Origin: Curtobacterium herbarum
GTDB lineage: Bacteria; Actinomycetota; Actinomycetes; Actinomycetales; Microbacteriaceae
Direction of reading: 5' to 3'
DNA: 64,000 nucleotides
Assembly (NCBI RefSeq): GCF_016907335.1
Contig: NZ_JAFBBT010000001.1
Coordinates: 2,728,001-2,792,000, forward strand
Of this stretch, positions 8,902 through 17,103 are shown in pieces (within the stretch, counting starts at the first letter, position 1; each line of letters starts with the position of its first letter). The position numbers were made by a program, and so were the translations under genes. The notes below the pieces were generated by a model that worked only from the letters and a program-made list of their open reading frames with translations, was not told where the DNA came from and ran no database searches.

Positions 8902-9944
8902 GCGCGTGCTCCCTCGACGTCGGCGGCGGCCGGGGCGGCCAGCACGGCGCGGTCGGCGCGGCGCTGCTTCCGGTTCGGGCCCGCGTCGTCACCGGTGTCG
9001 AGCTGGACGGCCCGCAGGTAGACGAAGAGCGGGATGGCGACGATCACGAGCGAGCAGATCGCCATCGCGGCGGAGAGGCCGAAGCGGAACGACTGGAAGC
9101 TCGCGATGTACGTCAGGACGGGCATGACCTCGACACTCGACGGCAGCGGGATGCCGAACAGGACGAACGGCAGCGTGAAGTTGTTGATGTTGTGCAGGAT
9201 CGCGATGATCACCGCCAGGCTCAGCGGACCGCGCAGGTACGGGAACACGACGTCGCGGAGCTTGATCCACCAGGTCGCGCCGTCGAGCGACGCGGCCTCG
9301 TGGACCTCGAGGTCCACGGCCTGGAGGCCCGCCAGGCTCAGCAGGTACACGAACGGCCACGACGTCCAGACCATGACGCCGGCGAGCGCCCAGTAGGACG
9401 CCGGACCGTTCAGCCAGAGCACGTCGGTGTGCAGGACCGAGTTGACGACGCCCTGCGGCTGGAGCATCGTGCGGAAGAACGTGCCGACGACGAACGCCGG
9501 GAGCACGTAGGGGATCAGGTAGACCGAGCGGACGAGTCCCCGACCGCGGAACCGGTTCTGCGTCGAGATCGCGGCGGCGACCCCGATCGGGACGGTGACG
9601 GCGGTGACGAGCACGGCGAGCGACACCGAGATCCAGATGGAGTGCAGCAGCGGCGAGTTCGTGAACGCCTCGGTGAAGTTCGCGAAGCCGACGAACGGCG
9701 CGCTGAACCACTGCCGGAGCGTGTACTGGTCGAGGTCGAGCATCGCGATGAAGAACCCGACGAGCAGCGGGACCACGATGATCGCGAGCATGAGGAGACC
9801 ACCGGGGAGCAGCATCCAGAGCGGACGTTCCCGCTTGTACAGCGGGGTCGTGCCGTGCGGGCGGACCGGGCGGTGCCCGTCCGTCCGCCCGGGTGCGGAC
9901 GCGGTGCGTGACTGCGTGTCGGTGCGTGGCTGCGTGTCGGTCAT
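8898..9944 (-). CDS. Sugar ABC transporter permease (MalF type)
   Basis: 348 residues. About 40 polar N-terminal residues with Thr/Arg repeats (DTQPRTDTQSRT) precede the first membrane helix (LLMLAIIVVPLLVGFFIAML). The EAA motif reads HEAASLDGATWWIKLRDVVF. The C-terminal ~30 residues are charged and Ala-rich. It belongs to the CUT1-type importer with the next permease and the preceding binding protein. Its ATG shares one base with the binding-protein stop (TGATG), and its own stop overlaps the next permease start. Confidence 0.93.
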   Translation of the reverse strand: MTDTQPRTDTQSRTASAPGRTDGHRPVRPHGTTPLYKRERPLWMLLPGGLLMLAIIVVPLLVGFFIAMLDLDQYTLRQWFSAPFVGFANFTEAFTNSPLLHSIWISVSLAVLVTAVTVPIGVAAAISTQNRFRGRGLVRSVYLIPYVLPAFVVGTFFRTMLQPQGVVNSVLHTDVLWLNGPASYWALAGVMVWTSWPFVYLLSLAGLQAVDLEVHEAASLDGATWWIKLRDVVFPYLRGPLSLAVIIAILHNINNFTLPFVLFGIPLPSSVEVMPVLTYIASFQSFRFGLSAAMAICSLVIVAIPLFVYLRAVQLDTGDDAGPNRKQRRADRAVLAAPAAADVEGARA

Positions 9945-11284
9945 CACAGCCCTCCGTTCTTCTGCCGGTCGAGCGTGGCCTGGGCGTCCCGCTGCGCGTC
10001 CTGCAGGCGCTTGCGGAGTTGGTCGTCGGTGACCTCGCCGCGCTTGAGCGACGGGATCGACTGCACGACGACGTCGACGAGCGCGAGCTGGATGTCCGAC
10101 CAGGCGCCGGTGAAGGCGGTGGGCTTGGACAGGCGCCCGGCGTCGATGATGGGCTTGAGCTGGGGGTTCTCCGCCGCGAGCTGCGCGGCGGCGTCCACGT
10201 TGGTGGGCAGGTTGCCGAACAGGTCGTAGTACTCGAGCTGCGCCTTCTTCGTGCTCAGCTGCTTGATGAACCGGAACGACAGGTCCTGCTTGGTGCCGTA
10301 GTCGGCGACGACGAAGTTGTCGCCGGACAGGATGCTGGCGGCCTCGATGCCGTCGGTCGGGCGTTCGGTGGCGCCGGGCGGCACGGTCGGCAGCAGGGCG
10401 AACGCGTACTTGCCGTCGACCTTCGTGTCCTTGAACGAGTTGATGGCGGTGGTCGTCGTCATCGGGAAGAAGGCCGCCTTGCCGTCGGTGAACTGCGCGA
10501 GGGCTTGGGCGTTGTTCCACCCGATCGCTGCCTTGTCCACGACGCCGTCCTTCGTGACCCAGTCGAAGTACGTCCGGTAGGCCCGCTGCACGGCGTCCGC
10601 GTCGAGCTCGGCCTTCGAGCCGTCGACGATCGTGTTGCCGGCGTTCTCGGACATCCCCCAGATGAACTTCCACGGGTCGAACCCGTCGGCGTAGGCGATC
10701 GCCATGCCGTGCCGGTCACCGGTGGTGGTGGCCTTCGCGTCCGCCGTGAGCTGGTCCCACGTGGTCGGCATCTCGGTGATGCCGGCCTGGGCGAGCAGGT
10801 CCGTGTTGACCGCCATCACGAACGGGCGGCTGGCGAACGGGATGCCGATCTGCTTCGACGCGCTCGGACCCGAGATGCCGAACGACGCGGGGTCGAACTG
10901 GTCCTTGCCGCCGATGGCGTCCCACTGCTCCTTGCCCATCCGGACGAAGGCGCCGGTGGCGTAGGCGGTCGGGGTGAAGGTGGTGCCGATCGCGTAGACA
11001 TCCGGGCCCTGGCCCGAGATGACGCTCGTCTGGATGGCGGTCAGTTCCTCCTGGCCGGAGGAGTACGTCTCCCACTGGATGTCCGCACCGGTGGTGCGCT
11101 TGAACTCGGCGGCGGTGTCCCGCTGCCACTGCTTGCGTTGGTCGGGGTAGGTCGTGTCCGCGCCCATCATGACGCGGAGCGTGTTGGGGTCGTCGCCACT
11201 GCCGTTGACGATCGCGCATCCCTGCAGGGACAGCGTCGCGAGGGCGACCACGACCACGGAACCGATCAAGGTCCGTGTCTTCAT
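9944..11284 (-). CDS. Extracellular sugar-binding lipoprotein of an ABC importer
   Basis: 446 residues. A lipoprotein signal (KTRTLIGSVVVVALATLSLQ ending in a Cys lipobox LQGC) anchors it to the outer face of the membrane. The body is a family-1 solute-binding protein (GQGPDVYAIGTTFTPTAYA, then WDQLTADAK, and DGKAAFFPMTTT). It should capture the mono- or oligo-uronide taken up by the two downstream permeases. It is the first gene of the minus-strand operon and faces lacI across the operator at 11372-11407. The substrate cannot be named from sequence. Confidence 0.92.
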   Translation of the reverse strand: MKTRTLIGSVVVVALATLSLQGCAIVNGSGDDPNTLRVMMGADTTYPDQRKQWQRDTAAEFKRTTGADIQWETYSSGQEELTAIQTSVISGQGPDVYAIGTTFTPTAYATGAFVRMGKEQWDAIGGKDQFDPASFGISGPSASKQIGIPFASRPFVMAVNTDLLAQAGITEMPTTWDQLTADAKATTTGDRHGMAIAYADGFDPWKFIWGMSENAGNTIVDGSKAELDADAVQRAYRTYFDWVTKDGVVDKAAIGWNNAQALAQFTDGKAAFFPMTTTTAINSFKDTKVDGKYAFALLPTVPPGATERPTDGIEAASILSGDNFVVADYGTKQDLSFRFIKQLSTKKAQLEYYDLFGNLPTNVDAAAQLAAENPQLKPIIDAGRLSKPTAFTGAWSDIQLALVDVVVQSIPSLKRGEVTDDQLRKRLQDAQRDAQATLDRQKNGGL

Positions 11285-11371
11285 GGGGGTTTCCTCCTCG
11301 AAGCCTCCACCCGAGCGGCGCTGCTCGGGGTGTCGCCGGGGCGAGCCGGCTGACGACCACTGTCGCGCGGG

Positions 11372-11407
11372 TGGCAACAGGCGGCAACCGGTTGCCACTT
11401 GTTGCCA
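11372..11407. promoter_or_regulatory. Composite 36-bp palindromic operator, probable LacI-family site
   Basis: The core GGCAACCGGTTGCC (11383-11396) is a perfect 14-bp palindrome. It is flanked at exactly symmetrical distances by TGGCAACA (11372-11379) and TGTTGCCA (11400-11407), so four GGCAAC half-sites share one centre. Inner and outer pairs could bind two dimers or a tetramer. The position between the divergent binding-protein gene and lacI suggests control of both by the adjacent regulator. Confidence 0.8.
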
Positions 11408-11421
11408 GAGCGGCCTAGCGT
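11392..11421 (+). promoter_or_regulatory. Probable lacI-uxaC promoter
   Basis: TTGCCA (11392-11397) and TAGCGT (11416-11421) are separated by 18 bp and match actinobacterial sigma-70-type -35 and -10 boxes. The -35 box lies in the right half of the palindromic operator, so a bound repressor would block it. That predicts autoregulation. Confidence 0.55.
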
Positions 11422-11454
11422 TCGGGACGTGCAGCACAGGACAGGGAGGTTCGC

Positions 11455-12498
11455 GTGACCGAGACCGACTCGTCCCGCCGCGTCACGATCCGCGACGTCG
11501 CCACCGCGACCGGTGTCGCACCGTCGACGGTGTCCCGTGCCCTGTCACTCCCCGACCGCGTGAACCCCGTCACGCAGCAGCGCATCCAGCAGGCCGCCCG
11601 CGACCTCGGCTACGTCGCGAACTCGCAGGCCCGGGCGCTGACGTCCGGCCGGACGCGGGCGGTCGCGGTCCTGGTGTCCGACATCACCAACCCGTTCTAC
11701 TTCGACGTCATCCGGGGCACGCAGCACCAGCTCGCCGCCGCCGGGTGGACGCAGCTGCTCGTCGACACCGAGGAGTCCGCCGACGCCGAGATGGCCGCCC
11801 TGAGCGCGGTGTCCACGAAGGCCGACGGCGTCGTGCTCACCGCGTCGCGCCTGTCCGACGTCCAGATCGCGAAGTTCACCGAGCGCACCCCGCTCGTGGT
11901 GGTCAACCGCCGACCGGCCGGGGTGCCGTCCGTGCTCATCGACACCCCGGGCGGTGTCGAGCAGGCCGTGCAGCACCTCGTGTCGCTCGGGCACCGTGAC
12001 GTCCTGTACGTCGCCGGACCGGACAGCTCGTGGTCGAACGAACGTCGCTGGCGCGCCCTGGTCCGTGTCGCGAAGCGCCTGGACGTCCGCGTCGCCCGCA
12101 TCGGTCCGCACGCCCCGTTCGTCGACTCGGGTGCCGCCGCCGCGGACGCCGCCGTCAACGCGGGAGCGACGGCGTGCATCGCGTTCAACGACCTCATCGC
12201 GATCGGCATGCTCGGCCGGCTCCGGGAGCGCGGTGTCCGCGTGCCCGAGGACATCAGCATCGTCGGCTGCGACGACATCTTCGGCGCTGACTTCTGCAAC
12301 CCACCGCTCACCACGATGACGTCACCGATCGAACGGGCCGGCCGCGTCGCGATCCGGATGCTCCTCGGCCGGCTCGGTGCCGTCCCGGCCGACGAGCTCC
12401 CCGGCGAGCAGATGAGCGGTGCCGTCGCCCTGCCGACGCACCTCACCGTCCGCGAGTCGACCGGCCCCGTGCCGGCCATCCACCACCGTCCGTCCTGA
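11455..12498 (+). CDS. LacI-family transcriptional regulator of the uronate cluster
   Basis: 347 residues with an N-terminal helix-turn-helix (VTIRDVATATGVAPSTVSRA) and hinge (YVANSQARALTSGRT), then the periplasmic-binding-protein-like effector domain (VSDITNPFYFDVIRG, ISIVGCDDIFGADFC). The GTG start follows AGGGAGG six bases upstream. It lies 11 bp before uxaC on the same strand and diverges from the transport/catabolic operon, so it probably represses both until a uronate or derivative binds. The operator in front of it fits this role. Confidence 0.92.
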   Translation: MTETDSSRRVTIRDVATATGVAPSTVSRALSLPDRVNPVTQQRIQQAARDLGYVANSQARALTSGRTRAVAVLVSDITNPFYFDVIRGTQHQLAAAGWTQLLVDTEESADAEMAALSAVSTKADGVVLTASRLSDVQIAKFTERTPLVVVNRRPAGVPSVLIDTPGGVEQAVQHLVSLGHRDVLYVAGPDSSWSNERRWRALVRVAKRLDVRVARIGPHAPFVDSGAAAADAAVNAGATACIAFNDLIAIGMLGRLRERGVRVPEDISIVGCDDIFGADFCNPPLTTMTSPIERAGRVAIRMLLGRLGAVPADELPGEQMSGAVALPTHLTVRESTGPVPAIHHRPS

Positions 12499-12509
12499 AG
12501 GAGCCGACG

Positions 12510-13955
12510 ATGCCCCGTACCGACACCGCCACCGCCACCCCGCTGGCGCCGCACCCCGACCGGCTGTTCGCCGCCGACCCGGGAGCGCGTGCGGTCGCGC
12601 GCACCCTGTACGAGGCTGTCGCCCATGCGCCGATCATCTCCCCGCACGGGCACGTCGACGCGGCCCTGATCGCGGACGACCAGCCGTTCGCCGACCCCGC
12701 CGCGCTGCTGATCACGCCGGACCACTACGTCCTGCGGCTCCTGCACGCGAACGGTGTCGGACTGGAGGCGCTGGGTCGCGCCGACCTGTCGGGGACCGGC
12801 ACCGTGCCTCCCGGCCGACAGATCTGGCGGAACCTGGCGGAGCACTGGGACGACTTCCTCGGCACCCCCGTCCGGTACTGGTTCGAGACGGAGCTGCACG
12901 ACGTCTTCGGGCTGACGGAGCAGCCGTCGGCCGCGAACGCGGACGCGCAGTACGACCACATCGCCGCCCTGCTGCAGCAGCCGCAGATGCGGCCGCGCGC
13001 CCTGTTCGACGCCTTCGGCATCGAGGTCCTCGCCACCACCGACGCCCCGGACGCCGACCTCGCCGCGCACGCACGGCTCGCCGCCGACCCCACCTTCCGC
13101 GGCCGAGTGGTCCCCACCTTCCGTGCGGACGCCGTCTTCGACCCGTCCCGACCGGACTGGAGGCTCGTGGTCGCGTCCGTCGGCCAGGCCGCCGGCATCG
13201 ACACGGGAACCCACGACGGGCTGCTCGCGGCACTCCGCGCACGTCGGCAGTACTTCATCGAGCACGGTGCGACCGCGACGGACACCGGGGTGCTCGACGC
13301 CGGGTCGACCCCGCTGTCACCGTCGGAGCGCGCGCGGATCCACGCCGCTGCGCTGCAGGGGCCGGCCGGGGTGACCGCGGCGGAGGCCGTGGCCTACCGG
13401 CACGACATGCTCTTCCGGTGGGCCGAGATGAGCGTCGACGACGGCCTGGTCATGCAACTGCACCCGGGGGTCGTCCGGAACCACCACGCGCCGACCCTCG
13501 AGCGCTTCGGGCCGGACACCGGGCACGACCTGCCCGGGGTCGGCGCGTTCACCGAGCCGCTGCGGCCGCTGCTCGAGGCCTTCGGCACCGCTCCCGGCTT
13601 CCACCTGGTGCTGTTCACCGTCGACGAGACCGTGTTCTCGCGGGAGATCGGGCCGCTCGCCGGGTTCTACCCCGCGGTGTACGCCGGGGCACCGTGGTGG
13701 TTCATCGACACCCCCGCAGCGATCGGCCGCTACCGGTCGGCGATCACCGACTCGACGTCGTTCACGAAGACGTCCGGGTTCATCGACGACACCCGGGCGT
13801 ACTGCTCCATCCCCGCGCGGCACGACATGGCGCGGCGGGCGGACGCTGCGTACCTGGCGTCGCTCGTCGTGACGCACCAGGTGTCCGAGGAGGACGCCGT
13901 CCGTGTGGCGCAGCGGATCGTGTCGGACATCCCGCGGGCGACGTTCAAGTTGTAG
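12510..13955 (+). CDS. uxaC: Glucuronate isomerase (uronate isomerase)
   Basis: 481 residues, close to the usual ~470. It has the amidohydrolase-related UxaC signatures ISPHGHVDAALIADD (metal-binding HxH), RYWFETELHDVFG, EVLATTDAPDADL, VVPTFRADAVFDP and the C-terminal WWFIDTPAAIGRYRS. It interconverts D-glucuronate and D-fructuronate (or galacturonate and tagaturonate), the first step of the Ashwell pathway. The ATG follows a GAAGGAG ribosome site. It is co-transcribed with lacI, while the next two enzymes are on the opposite strand. Confidence 0.95.
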   Translation: MPRTDTATATPLAPHPDRLFAADPGARAVARTLYEAVAHAPIISPHGHVDAALIADDQPFADPAALLITPDHYVLRLLHANGVGLEALGRADLSGTGTVPPGRQIWRNLAEHWDDFLGTPVRYWFETELHDVFGLTEQPSAANADAQYDHIAALLQQPQMRPRALFDAFGIEVLATTDAPDADLAAHARLAADPTFRGRVVPTFRADAVFDPSRPDWRLVVASVGQAAGIDTGTHDGLLAALRARRQYFIEHGATATDTGVLDAGSTPLSPSERARIHAAALQGPAGVTAAEAVAYRHDMLFRWAEMSVDDGLVMQLHPGVVRNHHAPTLERFGPDTGHDLPGVGAFTEPLRPLLEAFGTAPGFHLVLFTVDETVFSREIGPLAGFYPAVYAGAPWWFIDTPAAIGRYRSAITDSTSFTKTSGFIDDTRAYCSIPARHDMARRADAAYLASLVVTHQVSEEDAVRVAQRIVSDIPRATFKL

Positions 13956-13995
13956 GGGTGTGGCGCGCAGCTCGTGGTGCGGGCTCGCGCTCCGG

Positions 13996-14045
13996 GCTCT
14001 GGCGCTCCTCGTCAGGGCAGGCTCTGGCGCTCCTCGTCAGGGCAG
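13996..14045. repeat. Perfect 25-bp tandem duplication at the uxaC/gntK junction
   Basis: Two identical adjacent 25-bp copies (13996-14020 and 14021-14045) begin GCTCTGGCGCTCCTCGTCAG. The second copy contains the gntK stop codon and last codons, so the 3' end of gntK has been duplicated just beyond itself. Confidence 0.95.
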
Positions 14046-14564
14046 GAGGGCGAGGATGCGCGCGACCGTCTCGTCGACACTGCCCACGATCGGGACGGCA
14101 GCGCCGGCCTCGTCGTCCGCGGGACGCTCGAGCGTGGTGAACTGCGAGTCGAGCAGCGAGTTCGGCATGTACTCGTGGTGCCGGTGCGACTGCCGGTCCG
14201 CGATGAGCTCCCGCGAGCCGTCGAGGTAGGCGACGAAGAGCTCGGGTGCACTCGACCGCAGCCGGTCCCGGTAGACGCGCTTCAGGGCGGAGTTCGCCAT
14301 CACGCAGCGCTTCCCGGCGTCCTCCACCTGGGCGATCCGAGCGGCGCACGCGTCGAGCCACGGCCAGCGGTCCTCGTCGGTCAGGGGTGTGCCCTGCCGC
14401 ATCTTCTCCTTGTTCGACGCCGGGTGCAGGTCGTCGGCGTCGACGAACTCCGCGGGTTCCCCACGGTCGTGCAGCGCCGTCGCGAGGGCAGCGCCGATCG
14501 TGGACTTCCCGGAGCCGGAGACCCCCATGACGAGGACGGGAGGCAGGGGCGTTCGATCGCTCAT
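14037..14564 (-). CDS. gntK: Gluconokinase
   Basis: 175 residues, the normal size for GntK-type kinases. The P-loop is VLVMGVSGSGKSTIG, followed by FVDADDLHPASNKEKM and PLTDEDRWPWLD, all characteristic of the family, and HEYMPNSLLDSQFTTLE near the end. It phosphorylates D-gluconate to 6-phosphogluconate, the substrate of the enzyme encoded by the divergent gnd gene. It converges with uxaC over an 81-bp gap that holds a 25-bp tandem repeat. Confidence 0.95.
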   Translation of the reverse strand: MSDRTPLPPVLVMGVSGSGKSTIGAALATALHDRGEPAEFVDADDLHPASNKEKMRQGTPLTDEDRWPWLDACAARIAQVEDAGKRCVMANSALKRVYRDRLRSSAPELFVAYLDGSRELIADRQSHRHHEYMPNSLLDSQFTTLERPADDEAGAAVPIVGSVDETVARILALLP

Positions 14565-14640
14565 CCCTCCACCGTATGGGCGAGGGCACGCGTTCTCCCC
14601 AGGTTGCCGCAACACCCCGGCGGTCCCAGCCCGCCAGACG

Positions 14641-14646
14641 TAGCGT
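14641..14646 (+). promoter_or_regulatory. -10 box (TAGCGT) of gnd
   Basis: TAGCGT matches the TAnnnT -10 consensus and recurs upstream of lacI (11416) and the acyl-CoA ligase (26604). It lies nine bases before an in-frame ATG at 14656 and 30 bases before the GTG at 14677. Initiation here would give a nearly leaderless ATG or a short leader to the GTG. Confidence 0.5.
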
Positions 14647-14676
14647 GGGCAGGACATGACGACGAGGGAGAACATC

Positions 14677-16134
14677 GTGGCAGACAGCAACGGTCAGGCG
14701 AACATCGGGGTCATCGGCCTCGCGGTGATGGGCTCGAACCTGGCGCGGAACCTCGCGTCACGCGAGGGCAACACCGTCGCGGTCTACAACCGCACCTACG
14801 CCCGCACCGAAGAGCTCATGAACGAGCACGGCGACATGGGCTTCATCGCGTCCGAGGACATCGACGGGTTCGTGGCGTCCCTGTCGAAGCCGCGCACCGC
14901 GATCATCATGGTCCAGGCCGGCAAGGGCACCGACGCGGTGATCTCGCAGCTCGCCGACCGGTTCGAGGAAGGCGACATCATCGTCGACGGCGGCAACGCC
15001 AACTTCCACGACACCATCCGCCGCGAACACGACCTCAAGGACAAGGGCCTGAACTTCGTCGGCACCGGCATCTCCGGTGGCGAAGAGGGTGCCCTGCACG
15101 GGCCGTCGATCATGCCCGGCGGCTCCGACGAGGCCTGGGAGACCCTCGGGCCGATCCTCAAGTCGATCGCCGCCGTGGCCGAGGGCGAGCCGTGCGTGAC
15201 CCACGTCGGCACCGACGGAGCGGGTCACTTCGTGAAGATGGTCCACAACGGCATCGAGTACGCCGACATGCAGCTCATCGCCGAGTCGTACGACCTGCTC
15301 CGCCGCGTCGGTGGCTACAGCGTCGACCAGCTCGTGCAGGTGTTCGACGAGTGGAACAAGGGCGACCTCGAGTCCTACCTGATCGAGATCACCGGTGAAG
15401 TCCTCAAGCAGCAGGACGCCGACACCGGCACGCCGCTCGTCGACCTGATCCGCGACGAAGCGGGCTCGAAGGGCACCGGGGTCTGGACCGTGCAGAACGC
15501 GGTCGGGCTCGGCATCCCGGTCTCCGGCATCGGCGAGGCGGTCTTCGCCCGTGCGGTGTCGTCGAAGCCGACGCAGCGCGAAGCGGTGCGGAAGTCCGTC
15601 ACGAAGCGCCCCGACATCGCCGAGGTGCCGGACACCTTCGCCGACGACGTCCGCGCCGCGCTCTACGCCTCGAAGGTCGTCGCGTACGCGCAGGGCTTCG
15701 ACCTCATCATCGCCGGGGCGAAGGAGTACGACTGGGACATCGCGCTCGGCGACATGGCGAAGATCTGGCGCGGCGGCTGCATCATCCGTGCGCAGTTCCT
15801 CAACCGCATCGTCGAGGCGTACGACAAGGACCCGGAGCTCGCGTCCCTGCTCGTCGACCCGTACTTCGCGAACGCCGTCGCCGAGGGTGAAGCAGCCTGG
15901 CGTCGCATCGTCGGGATCGCCGCGGCGTCGGGGATCCCGGCACCGGGGTTCTCGTCGGCGCTGTCGTACTTCGACTCGCTGGCGTCCGAGCGCCTGCCTG
16001 CCGCCCTGATCCAGGGGCAGCGTGACTTCTTCGGCGCGCACACGTACCAGCGCACGGACAAGGACGGCACGTTCCACACGCTGTGGTCCGACGACGGGCG
16101 TCCCGAGGTCGAGCAGGAGCCGTCGACGCACTGA
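14677..16134 (+). CDS. gnd: 6-phosphogluconate dehydrogenase, decarboxylating
   Basis: 485 residues from GTG 14677, which has GAGGGAG six bases upstream; an in-frame ATG at 14656 would add seven residues and could be used if the message is leaderless. Motifs: NADP-binding GVIGLAVMGSNLARNLA, IIVDGGNANFHDT, GTGISGGEEGALHGPSIMPG and the catalytic HFVKMVHNGIEYADMQLIAE. It converts 6-phosphogluconate to ribulose 5-phosphate with NADP reduction. It diverges from gntK, forming a gluconate entry into the pentose-phosphate pathway. A strong 15-bp hairpin follows the gene. Confidence 0.95.
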   Translation: MADSNGQANIGVIGLAVMGSNLARNLASREGNTVAVYNRTYARTEELMNEHGDMGFIASEDIDGFVASLSKPRTAIIMVQAGKGTDAVISQLADRFEEGDIIVDGGNANFHDTIRREHDLKDKGLNFVGTGISGGEEGALHGPSIMPGGSDEAWETLGPILKSIAAVAEGEPCVTHVGTDGAGHFVKMVHNGIEYADMQLIAESYDLLRRVGGYSVDQLVQVFDEWNKGDLESYLIEITGEVLKQQDADTGTPLVDLIRDEAGSKGTGVWTVQNAVGLGIPVSGIGEAVFARAVSSKPTQREAVRKSVTKRPDIAEVPDTFADDVRAALYASKVVAYAQGFDLIIAGAKEYDWDIALGDMAKIWRGGCIIRAQFLNRIVEAYDKDPELASLLVDPYFANAVAEGEAAWRRIVGIAAASGIPAPGFSSALSYFDSLASERLPAALIQGQRDFFGAHTYQRTDKDGTFHTLWSDDGRPEVEQEPSTH

Positions 16135-16150
16135 CACCGACCGTTCCGAC

Positions 16151-16183
16151 ACCGGGGGCCTCGTCGTGGACGAGGCCCCCGGT
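16151..16183 (+). terminator. Hairpin terminator of gnd
   Basis: A perfect 15-bp stem (ACCGGGGGCCTCGTC and its complement) with a 3-base loop starts 16 bp after the gnd stop. There is no T-tract, as is common for actinobacterial terminators. Confidence 0.8.
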
Positions 16184-16220
16184 GCGTCCGGGCAGGGCAT
16201 CGCCGGTGCGCGGGCCGGCT

Positions 16221-16270
16221 GGGCTGGGCTGGGCTGGGCTGGGCTGGGCTGGGCTGGGCTGGGCTGGGCT
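16221..16270. repeat. (GGGCT)10 microsatellite
   Basis: Ten uninterrupted GGGCT units with partial units on both sides, between the convergent gnd and the membrane-protein gene at 16289. Copy number is likely to vary between strains. Confidence 0.95.
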
Positions 16271-16288
16271 GGGCCCGGCCGGGCTGGC

Positions 16289-16987
16289 TCAGGCGACGAT
16301 GCGCTCGCGGGCCAGGCGGGCCAGGAGCTCGTCCAGGCGGTCACCGCGGCCGAGCAGACGATCCGAACCGGGAGCGGCCCGGACGAAGAACGTCGCGACC
16401 GCCGTGGTGTCGTCGGGGCGGACGTAGTGCACGACGATCGCCGGCGCGGTCCGTCGCCCGGCACCCGGCACCAGGACGTCCTCGACCCCGACGTGCACGA
16501 CGCGGCTCCACCGGATGACGAGCAACCGGGTGGCCCGGCGCTCGTCGAGTTCCCAGAGGGACGCCTCGGTGGCTCCGAACGCCCAGGTCACGTGCTGCGC
16601 GAGCGGGACCTCGGGACGGACGGCCTCCAGCGTTCCCCGGAGCTCCGGGGTCGCCGAGGCCGGCACGAGCCACACGGTCGGGTCGACCCGACGGACGGCG
16701 ACGGCGAGCACGTCGTCCGCCCGCCGACGGGCGATGGCTCGGGCACGGACGACGGCGACCACGATGACCGTCACCCCGATGGCGACGGCGGCGACCTCGG
16801 CGATGCCGAACGCGGTCAGGTCGGCGTCGGGGTCGGCGTTCACGACGATGATGCGGGCGGTCACCAGGGCGGCCCAGAGTCCGACGATCGCCCACCGCAG
16901 TGCCAGGAGCCGACGGTACGGCGACCAGCGTTCCCGGTCGCCGCGGGCACGACCAGGACCCGGAACACGGATCGGTCGCCTCGGCAC
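16289..16987 (-). CDS. Hypothetical membrane protein
   Basis: 232 residues from GTG. A basic N terminus is followed by two membrane helices (WAIVGLWAALVTARIIVV, VAAVAIGVTVIVVAVV) and a ~140-residue soluble part with WSRVVHVGVEDVLV and VVHYVRPDDTTAVATFFV. The layout (two helices, then a beta-rich domain that contains a substrate-like WSRV strand) recalls bacterial PH-domain proteins, but the match is not firm. It stands alone between convergent gnd and divergent molybdopterin oxidoreductase genes. Confidence 0.7.
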   Translation of the reverse strand: MPRRPIRVPGPGRARGDRERWSPYRRLLALRWAIVGLWAALVTARIIVVNADPDADLTAFGIAEVAAVAIGVTVIVVAVVRARAIARRRADDVLAVAVRRVDPTVWLVPASATPELRGTLEAVRPEVPLAQHVTWAFGATEASLWELDERRATRLLVIRWSRVVHVGVEDVLVPGAGRRTAPAIVVHYVRPDDTTAVATFFVRAAPGSDRLLGRGDRLDELLARLARERIVA

Positions 16988-17091
16988 GGTGACGATCCTG
17001 CCACGACGACGGCGTCCACCGGCACGCCCCGGGATGAACGATCCGCCAACCCGTCCCCGCGGTGGACCGCCCGTTCACAGCGGCACTGACC

Positions 17092-17097
17092 TACCAT
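17092..17097 (+). promoter_or_regulatory. -10 box for a leaderless transcript
   Basis: TACCAT lies exactly six bases before the GTG at 17104, and no ribosome site precedes that GTG. This spacing is typical of leaderless actinobacterial mRNAs and supports the chosen start. Confidence 0.6.
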
Positions 17098-17103
17098 CCG
17101 AAG

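Noticed and set aside
14758..16464. A 568-codon minus-strand frame with repetitive PSPAQ residues
   Set aside because: Antisense of gnd plus translation of the GGGCT microsatellite; not a protein.
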